From the NCBI RefSeq assembly GCF_900086655.1, contig NZ_LT575476.1, forward strand, positions 2,026,503 to 2,090,502: 64,000 nt of DNA, read 5' to 3'. The notes beneath the pieces are model-generated. The model was not told where the DNA came from, ran no database searches, and saw nothing but the letters and a program-made list of their open reading frames with translations. Position numbers and translations under genes: made by a program. Position 1 is the first letter of the stretch. Each line of letters opens with the position of its first letter. The DNA is from Paenibacillus tuaregi. GTDB taxonomy: Bacteria; Bacillota; Bacilli; Paenibacillales; Paenibacillaceae. Positions 28,408-37,329 of this stretch are shown here, one piece after another.

Positions 28408-28444
28408 GGTTACATGAGCTAAGGTTCTCATGTAACCTTTTTTT
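28408..28444 (+). terminator. intrinsic terminator after rpe
   Basis: Eleven-bp stem GGTTACATGAG/CTCATGTAACC around CTAAGGTT, followed by a run of seven T. Confidence 0.9.
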
Positions 28445-28518
28445 GTGAGAAGAGCACACAAGGTGCGGGATGGAATCATAGAATAAAGCAAGCATGAGAA
28501 GTATGGGGAGGGTGAATG

Positions 28519-28599
28519 ATGAAGTTCTACACATTTAAGTTGCCTAAATTTCTTGGAGGTTTTGTGAAGGCCGTTCTGAATACATTTCACAAGAACTGA
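28519..28599 (+). CDS. spoVM: stage V sporulation protein M
   Basis: A 26-residue peptide, MKFYTFKLPKFLGG followed by FVKAVLNTFHKN, that aligns without gaps to B. subtilis SpoVM. SpoVM is an amphipathic helix that recognises the convex forespore membrane and anchors SpoIVA for coat assembly. The Pro in LPKFLGG that matters for curvature sensing is kept. GGGAGGGTGA lies upstream; the ATG at 28516 directly before could add one Met. Its place between rpe and rpmB matches B. subtilis. Confidence 0.95.
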   Translation: MKFYTFKLPKFLGGFVKAVLNTFHKN

Positions 28600-28611
28600 A
28601 AAAGGGCATTA

Positions 28612-28645
28612 AAAAAGCACCTCTTCTTGAAAAAAGGTGCTTTTT
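28612..28645. terminator. bidirectional terminator between spoVM and rpmB
   Basis: Stem AAAAAGCACCT/AGGTGCTTTTT, with poly-A on one side and poly-T on the other, shared by the converging genes. Confidence 0.88.
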
Positions 28646-28666
28646 GTCTATATGCCTATTCAGAAA

Positions 28667-28855
28667 TTACACACGTGTAACTTTACCGGATTTCAAAGCG
28701 CGAGTGCTGACATAAACGCGTTTTGGCTTACCGTTCACAAGGATGCGAACCTTTTGTACGTTAACACCCCAAGTACGACGGTTACGGTTGTTAGCGTGGG
28801 ATACATGGTTACCAGTGCTAGGCTTTTTGCCTGTTACATAACATTTGCGAGACAT
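28667..28855 (-). CDS. rpmB: 50S ribosomal protein L28
   Basis: A 62-residue basic ribosomal protein ([20 protein letters not shown]...[12 protein letters not shown]...[18 protein letters not shown]). AAGGAGGTG precedes the start. Only one cysteine remains (Cys5), so this is the zinc-free form. It lies in opposite orientation to its neighbours. Confidence 0.97.
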   Translation of the reverse strand: MSRKCYVTGKKPSTGNHVSHANNRNRRTWGVNVQKVRILVNGKPKRVYVSTRALKSGKVTRV

Positions 28856-28904
28856 GAATTACACCTCCTTGTTCCAATACACCTGCTTAAAACAATACTC
28901 CAAT

Positions 28905-28934
28905 ATCATATCACAGCAAAAAAAGCTTCGTCAA
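28905..28934 (-). promoter_or_regulatory. sigma-A promoter for rpmB
   Basis: Read on the minus strand: -35 TTGACG, 18-bp spacer, -10 TATGAT with TGTGA just upstream. It lies about 50 nt before the rpmB start. Confidence 0.7.
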
Positions 28935-29047
28935 CCGGCTAGCTAACTTTATTTGTCCAGCCAGAGCCTTCTTTTATTTATTTCTCCCTCTTCTTATAGT
29001 ACAATGTTGATTAGTCCATAATATTTTTAAGGGAGGAGTGAAGGATA

Positions 29048-29407
29048 GTGGCTATTGAACTGAATACCGAATATGGACAAATTGATATCTCGGATGAAGC
29101 GGTAGCGGTAATTGCCGGATCAGCCGCCATGGAATGTTATGGACTCGTGGGGATGGCAAGCCGAAAGCAATTTAAAGACGGTATTGCAGAGCTGCTCGGG
29201 CGGGAGAATCTGACCCGGGGAGTAGAAGTGAAACCCGATAACAATAGAATTATTATTAATTTATATATTATAGTTGTTTATGGAATCAAGATATCCGAGG
29301 TTGCCCATAACATTCAACAGCGTGTTAAATATGTATTGAACGATATTGTTGGACTTCAAGTAGATGAAGTGAACATTGTGGTACAGGGCGTACGTGTATC
29401 AAGCTAG
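29048..29407 (+). CDS. Asp23/Gls24 family envelope stress protein (YloU-like)
   Basis: A 119-residue member of the Asp23/Gls24 family (DUF322), matching B. subtilis YloU in position and in the motif AVIAGSAAMECYGLVGM. Staphylococcal Asp23 is membrane-associated and linked to envelope stress; the role of YloU-type proteins is less clear. The GTG start follows GGGAGGAGTGAAGG. fakA begins 16 nt downstream, the conserved yloU-yloV arrangement. Confidence 0.9.
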   Translation: MAIELNTEYGQIDISDEAVAVIAGSAAMECYGLVGMASRKQFKDGIAELLGRENLTRGVEVKPDNNRIIINLYIIVVYGIKISEVAHNIQQRVKYVLNDIVGLQVDEVNIVVQGVRVSS

Positions 29408-29422
29408 GAAGGGGATTTCTCA

Positions 29423-31204
29423 TTGAGTAAGCGTTCTCTAAATGGAACAGATTTTACAGCTATGGTATTGGCCGGAGCAGATCAGCTTCAGCAACATGCG
29501 GAACATGTTAATTCCCTTAATGTATTTCCGGTTCCGGATGGGGATACCGGCACGAATATGAATCTTACAATGACCGCAGGAGTCAGCGAGCTGACAAAAA
29601 GCGGCAGCGGCGGGGTAGGCAGCCAGGCAGGGGTTCTGGCCAAAGGTCTGCTGATGGGCGCACGCGGTAATTCGGGAGTTATTCTATCTCAGTTATTCCG
29701 CGGTTTCAGCCGCTATGCGGCTTCTTATGAAGAGCTGAATACCGTTCAGTTCGCTCAAGCTTTGCAGAGCGGTGTGGATACGGCGTACAAGGCGGTAGTC
29801 AAACCGGTTGAAGGCACCATCCTTACTGTAGCCAAGGAAGCTGCCAAGCATGCGGTATATTTTGCACGTCGTACGTCTGATATACCCGAGCTGATGACCG
29901 AGGTTCTTGCCAAAGCAAAAGAGGCACTTGCCCATACTCCTGAACAGCTTCCGGTGCTGAAGCAGGTCGGTGTTGTGGATTCCGGTGGTCAAGGCCTGGT
30001 GTATATCTATCAAGGTTTTTATGATTATCTGTCAAATCAAATTGCAAATGCTCCATCTGCTGCGGTGGGCACTCAGGGACAAGCCGGATTCAGATCGGCT
30101 CCAGCAGTCTCATACACTGCAGCCAAGCCGGCAGCGCAGGCGCCGGTGTCTGCCCAAGCCCGTCTGGAGACGGATGACATTGAGTTCCTGTATGACATGG
30201 AATTCTTCATTAACCGCCAGTTGGGTGATGCCAAGGGCACCGCTTTTGATGAGAATCAGTTCCGTCAAGCACTTGCTGTGAACGGGGATTCCATTATTGT
30301 GATTGCTGATGATGAAGTGATCAAGGTGCACGTTCACTCGAAAGCTCCGGGTGAAGTTCTTAATTTGGCTCTCCGGTATGGAGAGATTACCCAAATTCAT
30401 ATTCTGAATATGCGGGAACAGCACCGTGATCTGCTGTCGGCAGGGATGGATGCTGCACCTGCACCTGAGCTGTTCGCAGATATTCCGGCGGAAAAGGCAA
30501 GGGTAGCCGAGCCTGCTATTCTGCCAGCTGACGAGCTCGCAGCTTATGGTTTTATTGCTGTGGCTTCAGGACAGGGCATCTCCGATATTTTCACAAGCCT
30601 CGGTGTGGACGTAGTTCTGTCCGGGGGACAGACGATGAATCCGAGTACAGAGGACTTCGTAAACGCGATTAACTCGATTTCGGCGCAGCATGTATTTGTG
30701 CTGCCAAACAACTCGAACATTGTGCTTGCCGCGCAGCAGGCCCGTGATCTGCTTGAGGGAGAACGAAGCGTGACGGTTATTCCGAGCAAGAGCATTCCTC
30801 AAGGCATTGCTGCCGCTTTTGCCTTCCAAGAGGAGGAAAGCGTTCAGATCAACACGGACAGTATGCTGGCTGCGGTAGGTCATGTGAAGACGGGACAGGT
30901 CACTTATGCGGTTCGCGATACCCACTTTGATGACCTGGAGATCAAGGCCGGGCATTATATCGGGATTGAAGACTCCAAGATTGTGGCCACAGAAGAAGCT
31001 CTTCTTCAGACTTGTGAGTCGTTGCTTGAGAAGATGCTCATTAGCGGTGATGAGATCGTCACGATCCTTACGGGCGAAGAGGCAAGCAGCGACGATACCC
31101 TGCTGCTGTCCAACTGGCTGAAGGAGAAATACCCTGACGCCGAAGTGGAGATCCATGAGGGCGGACAGCCTATTTATTACTATTTATTCTCTGTAGAATC
31201 CTAA
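29423..31204 (+). CDS. fakA: fatty acid kinase subunit FakA (DAK2 domain)
   Basis: A 593-residue kinase subunit (YloV). The N-terminal DAK2 domain carries the ATP/Mg site (NVFPVPDGDTGTNM, GARGNSGVILSQ). FakA phosphorylates fatty acids held by a FakB partner, feeding exogenous fatty acids into phospholipids. A Pro/Ala-rich linker (about 210-250) joins the middle domain, and the C-terminal half is the conserved DegV-like region. The start is TTG behind GGAAGGGGATT. A DegV/FakB-type gene follows after 39 nt, consistent with a FakAB pair. Confidence 0.93.
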   Translation: MSKRSLNGTDFTAMVLAGADQLQQHAEHVNSLNVFPVPDGDTGTNMNLTMTAGVSELTKSGSGGVGSQAGVLAKGLLMGARGNSGVILSQLFRGFSRYAASYEELNTVQFAQALQSGVDTAYKAVVKPVEGTILTVAKEAAKHAVYFARRTSDIPELMTEVLAKAKEALAHTPEQLPVLKQVGVVDSGGQGLVYIYQGFYDYLSNQIANAPSAAVGTQGQAGFRSAPAVSYTAAKPAAQAPVSAQARLETDDIEFLYDMEFFINRQLGDAKGTAFDENQFRQALAVNGDSIIVIADDEVIKVHVHSKAPGEVLNLALRYGEITQIHILNMREQHRDLLSAGMDAAPAPELFADIPAEKARVAEPAILPADELAAYGFIAVASGQGISDIFTSLGVDVVLSGGQTMNPSTEDFVNAINSISAQHVFVLPNNSNIVLAAQQARDLLEGERSVTVIPSKSIPQGIAAAFAFQEEESVQINTDSMLAAVGHVKTGQVTYAVRDTHFDDLEIKAGHYIGIEDSKIVATEEALLQTCESLLEKMLISGDEIVTILTGEEASSDDTLLLSNWLKEKYPDAEVEIHEGGQPIYYYLFSVES

Positions 31205-31243
31205 TTGGGGAAGGTTCAGAGGACGGGGACGGAGGCAGTATCG

Positions 31244-32110
31244 ATGAATCATATTATTATTGTTACCGACAGTACGGCGGATATTCCGCAGATGACGGTT
31301 TCAGAGTACGGCATTCATGTTATTCCGATGACGGTGAACTTTAAAGATAAATCTTTCGTGGAAGGCGTGGATATTACTCCGGCTGAATTCTACGACAGGC
31401 TGACCAAGTCACCGGAGCTCCCGACCACTTCCCAAACATCTCCTACCCAATATGTAAATGTGTATCAGAGCTTGCTGGAACAGCATCCCGGAGCTTCTAT
31501 TATATCTATTCATATCTCCTCCGGGATGAGCGGGACTTATCAGTCCGCACTGCTGGCCAAGTCCATGATGGAGGAAGATGGGACTGCGGCGGATATCACC
31601 ATCATTGATTCCCGCTGCGCTTCTTACGGGTTCGGGCTTCAGGTAGTTGCCGCCGCAAGAATGGCTTCCCGTGGTGCATCCGTTCAGGAGATAGTGGATG
31701 AGGTTGAACGTCTGCGGCAGGTCCGCAGGCTCTATTTCCTGGTGGATACACTGGAGTACCTGCAGAAGGGTGGACGTATTCGCAGAGGAGCTGCTCTGAT
31801 TGGCACAGTGCTTAATGTGAAGCCCATCCTTTCTGTGGATGAGGAAGGCGTTATCTATCCGGTTGACAAGGCGCGGGGCCGCAAAAAAGCGGTGCTGCGG
31901 ATTGTGGAACTGTTCCAGAAGGACTTTGGAGATCACAAAGATCTGAATATTGCCGTATGTGACGGGGTTAACCCGGAAACGGCGGAAGACGTCGTGCAGG
32001 AGATGTCCAAACATTTCAATCTGCATGAAGTGGTTCGGACTGACATTGGTGCAGTAGTAGGGACTCACGTGGGTCCCGGAATTGTTGCGGTGTTCGTCTG
32101 GCCGGCATAA
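31244..32110 (+). CDS. DegV family fatty acid-binding protein (FakB-like)
   Basis: A 288-residue DegV protein. The N-terminal IIIVTDSTADIP, the TTSQTSPTQY segment and the C-terminal GTHVGPGIVAVF are characteristic of lipid-binding FakB proteins, which present acyl chains to FakA. ATG 31244 is chosen because GGAGG lies 8 nt upstream; the earlier ATG at 31205 directly abuts the fakA stop. Where B. subtilis has sdaAB-sdaAA between yloV and recG, this organism has degV. Confidence 0.92.
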   Translation: MNHIIIVTDSTADIPQMTVSEYGIHVIPMTVNFKDKSFVEGVDITPAEFYDRLTKSPELPTTSQTSPTQYVNVYQSLLEQHPGASIISIHISSGMSGTYQSALLAKSMMEEDGTAADITIIDSRCASYGFGLQVVAAARMASRGASVQEIVDEVERLRQVRRLYFLVDTLEYLQKGGRIRRGAALIGTVLNVKPILSVDEEGVIYPVDKARGRKKAVLRIVELFQKDFGDHKDLNIAVCDGVNPETAEDVVQEMSKHFNLHEVVRTDIGAVVGTHVGPGIVAVFVWPA

Positions 32111-32126
32111 AGTGAGGGATTAATTG

Positions 32127-34172
32127 ATGGATATCCAAAAGATATCCGTGAGACAGGTCAGCGGCGTGAGTGCTCTCAAAGAGGGAGAGCTTCACGCCTT
32201 TGGCGTCTTTACGGTACAGGATTTACTTGAATACTATCCGTTTCGTTATGAGGATTACCGGCTCCGGTCGCTGAGTGAAGTCAAGGACGGCGAGAAGGTG
32301 ACGGTGCAGGCGAAGGTGATGGGTTTGCCGGTTCTACAGCGTTACGGCAAAAAATCCAGGTTGACGTGCAAGGTGATGGCGGATGAGTGGATGTTCACCG
32401 CCACGTGGTTCAACCGCCATTTTCTCAAAGACCAGCTCACCCCTGGCCGTGAGGTTACCTTAACGGGGAAATGGGATCTCCGCCGTGCTCAAATGACGGT
32501 ATCGGAATCGGAATTTCCCGACAAGGGGGTCATTCGCAGTGGAAGCCTGCAGCCGGTCTATTCTGTAGGCGGCAATATTACTCAGGCTTGGATGCGCAAA
32601 ACTGTCGGACAAGCACTGACCCAGTTCGGGGAAATGATCCCGGAGATTCTGCCGGAGGAGCTTGTCCGCAAGTATGATCTGATGCCGAGAAAACAGGCCA
32701 TTCTGCGCATCCATCAGCCGTTGGACAGCGAGGAAGGGCAGAGAGCCCGAAGCCGGATGGTGTATGAGGAGCTGTTTCTGTTCCAGCTTAAGCTGCAGGC
32801 CTACCGGGCTATGAATCATGAGCGGATGGACGGGGTGGTACATACGGTGGATAATGCCACCGTAAGGGAGTTCGTCCGCAGCCTTCCGTTTGAGCTGACC
32901 GATGCCCAGAAGAAGGTGGAGCTTGAAATCCTGAAGGATATGCGCTCCCCCTTCTGTATGAACCGGCTGCTTCAGGGCGATGTAGGTTCAGGGAAGACGG
33001 TCATTGCGGCGATTGCCCTGTACGCTGCCGTGAAGTCGGGCTGTCAGGGGGCGTTCATGGTGCCGACGGAAATTCTGGCGGAGCAGCATGTGCGGTCACT
33101 GGTGAAGCTGTTTGAGCCCTTTGGCGTTACCGTCGGGCTGCTTACCGGGAGCGTGAACGGAAGGAAACGTAAAGATCTGCTGGCATCACTGCAAATGGGC
33201 TTAACCGATGTGGTGGTTGGAACTCACGCACTCATTCAGGAGGACGTTTATTTCCGCAAACTCAGCCTTGTCGTAACCGATGAGCAGCACCGGTTTGGTG
33301 TGAACCAGCGCAGCATTCTGCGGCGCAAGGGCTTTAATCCGGACGTGCTGACGATGACGGCCACGCCGATTCCCCGCACCTTGGCGATCACGGCCTTCGG
33401 CGACATGGATGTCTCCACCTTGTCTGAACGGCCTAAAGGAAGAAAGCCGATTTCTACCTATTGGGTGAAGCATGACAAAATGGACCGGGTGCTTGGCTTC
33501 ATCTCCCGCGAGATCGGTCAAGGCCGGCAGGCTTATCTGATCTGCCCGCTCATCGAGGAATCCGAGAAGCTCGATGTGCAGAATGCCATCGACCTGTATG
33601 TCTCGATGTCCCAGGCGTTCCCGGACTTCAAGGTGGGTCTCTTGCACGGCCGGATGACGGCGGCCGAGAAGGAAGAAGTGATGCGCGAGTTCTATGCGAA
33701 TGAAGTGCAGCTTCTTGTCTCGACGACGGTGGTCGAGGTCGGCGTGGACGTGCCAAACGCGACGCTGATGATTGTGATGGACGCCGACCGGTTCGGCTTG
33801 TCCCAGCTGCATCAGCTTCGCGGCCGGGTTGGCCGGGGGGAGCACGCCTCGTATTGCGTGCTCATCGCCGATCCGAAGTCGGAGGTCGGTCAGGAGCGCA
33901 TGAAGGTCATGACAGAGACGGACGACGGCTTCGAGGTTGCCCGCCGGGACCTGGAGCTTCGCGGTCCCGGGGACTTCTTCGGCACGAAGCAGAGCGGCGT
34001 GCCGGAGTTCCGAATCGCGGACATGGTCAGCGATTTCGCGGTGCTGGAGGCGGCGAGGGAGGATGCCGCCCATCTGGTGGGCGAGGAGGCGTTCTGGACC
34101 TCGCCCGCTTACGGCCCGCTGCGGCACTATCTGCAGCGGGAGCAGATTCTGCAGGGCGAGTTAATTGATTAA
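32127..34172 (+). CDS. recG: ATP-dependent DNA helicase RecG
   Basis: A 681-residue branched-DNA helicase that regresses stalled forks and processes recombination intermediates. The N-terminal wedge/OB domain (about 60-150) precedes Walker A LLQGDVGSGKTV, the DEQH box (VVTDEQHRFGV) and C-terminal motifs (VEVGVDVPNATLM, QLRGRVGRG). The TRG-like end (RRDLELRGPGDFFGTKQSG) is intact. This is the last gene of the long conserved block; the sequence beyond it becomes AT-rich and full of decayed mobile DNA. Confidence 0.96.
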   Translation: MDIQKISVRQVSGVSALKEGELHAFGVFTVQDLLEYYPFRYEDYRLRSLSEVKDGEKVTVQAKVMGLPVLQRYGKKSRLTCKVMADEWMFTATWFNRHFLKDQLTPGREVTLTGKWDLRRAQMTVSESEFPDKGVIRSGSLQPVYSVGGNITQAWMRKTVGQALTQFGEMIPEILPEELVRKYDLMPRKQAILRIHQPLDSEEGQRARSRMVYEELFLFQLKLQAYRAMNHERMDGVVHTVDNATVREFVRSLPFELTDAQKKVELEILKDMRSPFCMNRLLQGDVGSGKTVIAAIALYAAVKSGCQGAFMVPTEILAEQHVRSLVKLFEPFGVTVGLLTGSVNGRKRKDLLASLQMGLTDVVVGTHALIQEDVYFRKLSLVVTDEQHRFGVNQRSILRRKGFNPDVLTMTATPIPRTLAITAFGDMDVSTLSERPKGRKPISTYWVKHDKMDRVLGFISREIGQGRQAYLICPLIEESEKLDVQNAIDLYVSMSQAFPDFKVGLLHGRMTAAEKEEVMREFYANEVQLLVSTTVVEVGVDVPNATLMIVMDADRFGLSQLHQLRGRVGRGEHASYCVLIADPKSEVGQERMKVMTETDDGFEVARRDLELRGPGDFFGTKQSGVPEFRIADMVSDFAVLEAAREDAAHLVGEEAFWTSPAYGPLRHYLQREQILQGELID

Positions 34173-34228
34173 CGGAAAGAGATGCCCCAAACTAACATGG
34201 CCTGACGGCCACTACGATGAATGAAAAT

Positions 34229-34291
34229 GTCTTGGCCTGCTAATTTGTATGTTCCATAATGGAACTGCAGGTTGCAGGCCGAGACTTTTTT
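34229..34291 (+). terminator. hairpin with T tract downstream of recG
   Basis: A 12-bp stem (34229-34240 with 34274-34285, one G-T wobble) encloses a 33-nt loop containing a smaller hairpin (GTTCC...GGAAC), and TTTTTT follows. The simplest reading is the recG terminator. It also lies next to an IS110-type remnant whose relatives carry a structured non-coding end, so the alternative is discussed under findings. Confidence 0.6.
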
Positions 34292-34433
34292 GGAGGATAA
34301 CACTCTGAGTCCCAAACTGGCCGACCGTATCCCACGAGTACCGCCAATTGTTGCCACGAAGCACGTGTATAAAAATTCTTTTCCCTGTGGATACATGACC
34401 TACAACTTAACTATTACGGGAGTGATCTTTGGG

Positions 34434-35217
34434 ATGGAAGCGATTTTGGAAAGGTGTGTTGGACTTGATCTACATCAGGAGACCCTAGTTTCTTTTGTTC
34501 CATATGGTAATTTGGATTATAAACCTAAGCAGGAAATTCGTGATTTTTCTGCAACAACAAGGGATTGCTCGTACTCAATGATTGGTTTACATTAATCATG
34601 GCTAATGCGAGATGGACCAAAACATACCCGGTCGGAAAACCGGACGCAGCATGGATTGCCCAATTACTTCGCTCGGGACTCCCTACTCCTAGTTTAGTAC
34701 CTCCATTGGTTATTCGGAATATGAGGAATTTGACGCGTTACCATTGAAAGCTACTTAGTTTTGAGAAGAATGGAATTCACAAGATATTACAAGATGCTAT
34801 TTAAAGCTTTTACTTACATTAGCGATATTTATGGCGTAACGGGCCGTGCTTTACTGGAATACGCATTAATGTGAAGTTTTAGACGCGGATGAGATCAAGG
34901 AAAAAGTAAAAACTTCACTAAAGCGCAAAGTTCCTGAACTTTTGGAGGCTATAGATGGGCGTTTGAAAAAATATCATCGGATGATTTTGGAGCTACATAT
35001 CGAGTACTTATCATTCGTTGAAAAGCAATTGAAGAAAGTAGAACTTGAAATTGATCGATTGCTGGAGCCTTATTCGGCGTCCATTGAGCTTTGGGTCACC
35101 ATTCCTAGTATCCAGAAAAATGCGGTGACGGTCGTCTTAGTAGAGATTCGGGAATGATAGGTCTTGTTTTAGAGGCGATGCCGCAAATTGCAGCTTGGGC
35201 AAGCTTAAGCCCGATAC
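34434..35217 (+). pseudogene. decayed IS110-family transposase
   Basis: Three broken pieces in order match the IS110 transposase layout. The RuvC-like N-terminus is at 34434-34595 (CVGLDLHQETLVSFVPYGNLD). A middle piece is near 34600-34745 (NARWTKTYPVGKPDAAWIAQ, then LLRSGL). The third is a C-terminal helical piece at 34942-35157 (EAIDGRLKKYHRMILELHIE, then TIPSIQKNA). A frameshifted MPQIAAWASLSP near 35175-35210 corresponds to the Tnp20 motif, after which the sequence stops matching. Stops, frameshifts and a missing C-terminus mean it is inactive. It is the left flank of the AIPR gene. Confidence 0.8.
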
Positions 35218-35289
35218 TGTTTAAGTCTATACTAATTCACTGATTTTAGTTAAAATTTTCGAAATAAAGAAGGGATTATTTTGGATATG

Positions 35290-35322
35290 GAGAATATATT
35301 TCGATATTAGATATATATTCTC
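35290..35322 (+). promoter_or_regulatory. 10-bp inverted repeat upstream of the AIPR gene
   Basis: GAGAATATAT (35290-35299) and ATATATTCTC (35313-35322) form a perfect inverted repeat with 13-nt spacing, ending 28 nt before the TTG start at 35350. It could be an operator or an mRNA hairpin. A candidate AGGAG ribosome site follows. Confidence 0.5.
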
Positions 35323-35349
35323 TTTGAGAAGGAATAGGAGAAGTGTCCC

Positions 35350-37245
35350 TTGTTAATTAAACATTTTTATGAATTAATCAATTCTGAACTTCAAAATGAG
35401 ATAGATATCAGTGACGATCCCATTTACAAAAAATACAAAAAAGAAGATCAGAAAAAAAGTTATGCTTTTTTAGTATGGTTTTTAAAGTTTTATGGCCAAA
35501 CCATGTATGTTAAAGAATATATAACAGATGGAGAAGGGGATTCTTCATGTGATATTATTTTTAATAAAAAGGATTCTTTTGGCAAGGAAACATTCTATGT
35601 TGTTCAGTCGAAATGGAATAATAAAAGAAATAGTGAAGATATGTTTAAATCGCAAGAATTAAAATATTCAATTAATGACTTTGAAACAATGCTACGTGGA
35701 CACAGAAAAAGTACTACTAATGTTAAATTTAATGAAAAATACAAATCTCTTCTTGAACATCTTGGTAATAATGGTAGTGTAAAATTTATCTTTCTATCTC
35801 TTTGTCAGAGCAATCCTAGTTGTGACGACAATATCCACAGCTTCAGAAAAGAGTACGGTCCAAACATAGATTTAGAGATAGTAGACATACAAAAAATAAG
35901 GAAAGATTATATAGAACGTAAGTATAAAGGCTTAGCTTCCCCTTTATTACTTGAAACTAATTACAATCCGGAGGAGAGTATTATTACTCTTCCAATTGAG
36001 CGTTTTGGGGAAAAAGCTGACAGGGATTTTATTGATTTTCAAGGTGGTGGAGATGGCAGGAGGTCATACATATTTATTTTAAAACCAAAAACAATTTACG
36101 AATTATTTGAAAAATTCAAATTAAGTTTGTTTTATAAAAATGTTCGTAATCCTTTAATAACATCAAGCTATAATAAGGTAATTAAAGAAACTCTTGAAAA
36201 GAGACCAGGTGCCTTTTGGTATTTCAATAACGGAATAACAGCAATCACAAAATTGGTTCCTGATGTTGGAGTTGGAGCTAAAAATGTAGAACTAGTAGGG
36301 TTACAAATAATTAATGGAGCACAGACTGTTTACTCAATATATCTTGCTTATAAAGAAGCAACGCCTTTACAAAAAGAAGTTATGGATGCCGATGCTCGCA
36401 TTACTATGCGATTGATTCGTTCAAGTGATGAAAGGTTCAATTTAGAAATTACTAGGTTTACCAATTCACAGAATGCTGTTAAATCCTACGATTTTATGTC
36501 AAACGATGAAATACAAATTAAAATACAGAATGAATCTTTTAATACCTCCTTTTGGTATCAGAGGAGAAGAGGAGAATTTAAAAGGGACATAATTCCAAGC
36601 GAGGTTAACGTTGTAACCAACACAACATTTGTTATAGCGTACATTGCATTTTATCTTCAAAATCCTTATATGGCTCTTGAAAAAAGAGATAAATTATTTG
36701 TCTCTCGCTTAGAGGATGGTGAGGGTCTATATGAGGAGGTTTTTAACGATTCCACTAAGTTCGATGATATGCTTGCAGCATATCACGTTTATAAACTTGT
36801 TACTTATGGCTTTAAATCAGAAAATGAAGAAATTGAGAAAAAGACAGGATTATTAAAAGCCAAAACGTCTTTAACTATTTTGGTTGTCTCTATGACTAAA
36901 GTACTATTGAAACAGTATTTACAAAATAAGTATGGTGAAGAATCCGAAGTGAACATATCTTTGTATATCAACAAAGCTTTTAATATAGATGAGCCTGATA
37001 TGGATAAAATTAACTTAATTGGACGTATTTCGAGCATTTGTCATGAACACATTCAAGATAAAGATACTTATTATATTTTTGAGCGGATTCTAGAATCTAA
37101 TGATTATTATATTATTCTTTCAAATCAGCTAAAAGAAAAGGGCTTAACGGCTGAAATAATGGATTTTATTGAAGGTAGGACTGTCTATAATGAAGAGTTA
37201 GGTGATGAGGTAGCAGTAGCTACTGAGTCAAAGAATGTTAATTAG
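35350..37245 (+). CDS. AIPR family (abortive infection phage resistance) protein
   Basis: A 631-residue protein of the AIPR family. The N-terminal region shows a PD-(D/E)XK nuclease-like pattern: Asp64/Asp68 in GEGDSSCDIIF and Gln86-Ser-Lys88 in YVVQSKW. The AIPR core carries FWYFNNGITAI (289-299), GLQIINGAQT (317-325), TRFTNSQN (368-375) and FWYQRRRGE (401-409). The family was named from phage-resistance loci and often accompanies DNA methylases and other nucleases; none is present here. The start is TTG behind a GGAG. The gene is markedly AT-rich compared with its neighbours and lies between two decayed insertion sequences, so it was probably acquired horizontally. Its frame is intact. Confidence 0.82.
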   Translation: MLIKHFYELINSELQNEIDISDDPIYKKYKKEDQKKSYAFLVWFLKFYGQTMYVKEYITDGEGDSSCDIIFNKKDSFGKETFYVVQSKWNNKRNSEDMFKSQELKYSINDFETMLRGHRKSTTNVKFNEKYKSLLEHLGNNGSVKFIFLSLCQSNPSCDDNIHSFRKEYGPNIDLEIVDIQKIRKDYIERKYKGLASPLLLETNYNPEESIITLPIERFGEKADRDFIDFQGGGDGRRSYIFILKPKTIYELFEKFKLSLFYKNVRNPLITSSYNKVIKETLEKRPGAFWYFNNGITAITKLVPDVGVGAKNVELVGLQIINGAQTVYSIYLAYKEATPLQKEVMDADARITMRLIRSSDERFNLEITRFTNSQNAVKSYDFMSNDEIQIKIQNESFNTSFWYQRRRGEFKRDIIPSEVNVVTNTTFVIAYIAFYLQNPYMALEKRDKLFVSRLEDGEGLYEEVFNDSTKFDDMLAAYHVYKLVTYGFKSENEEIEKKTGLLKAKTSLTILVVSMTKVLLKQYLQNKYGEESEVNISLYINKAFNIDEPDMDKINLIGRISSICHEHIQDKDTYYIFERILESNDYYIILSNQLKEKGLTAEIMDFIEGRTVYNEELGDEVAVATESKNVN

Positions 37246-37329
37246 GATTATCTTATTAATTCTCGGGGTTCTTTAAGTAACTAGTCTCTAACGGTCTGTC
37301 GACGATTGCTGCGTCGTACAGGTTAAACT

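Noticed and set aside
35158..35349. IS110 terminal end immediately before the AIPR gene
   Set aside because: The transposase similarity fades near 35217 and no recognisable end or target-site duplication could be fixed by eye.
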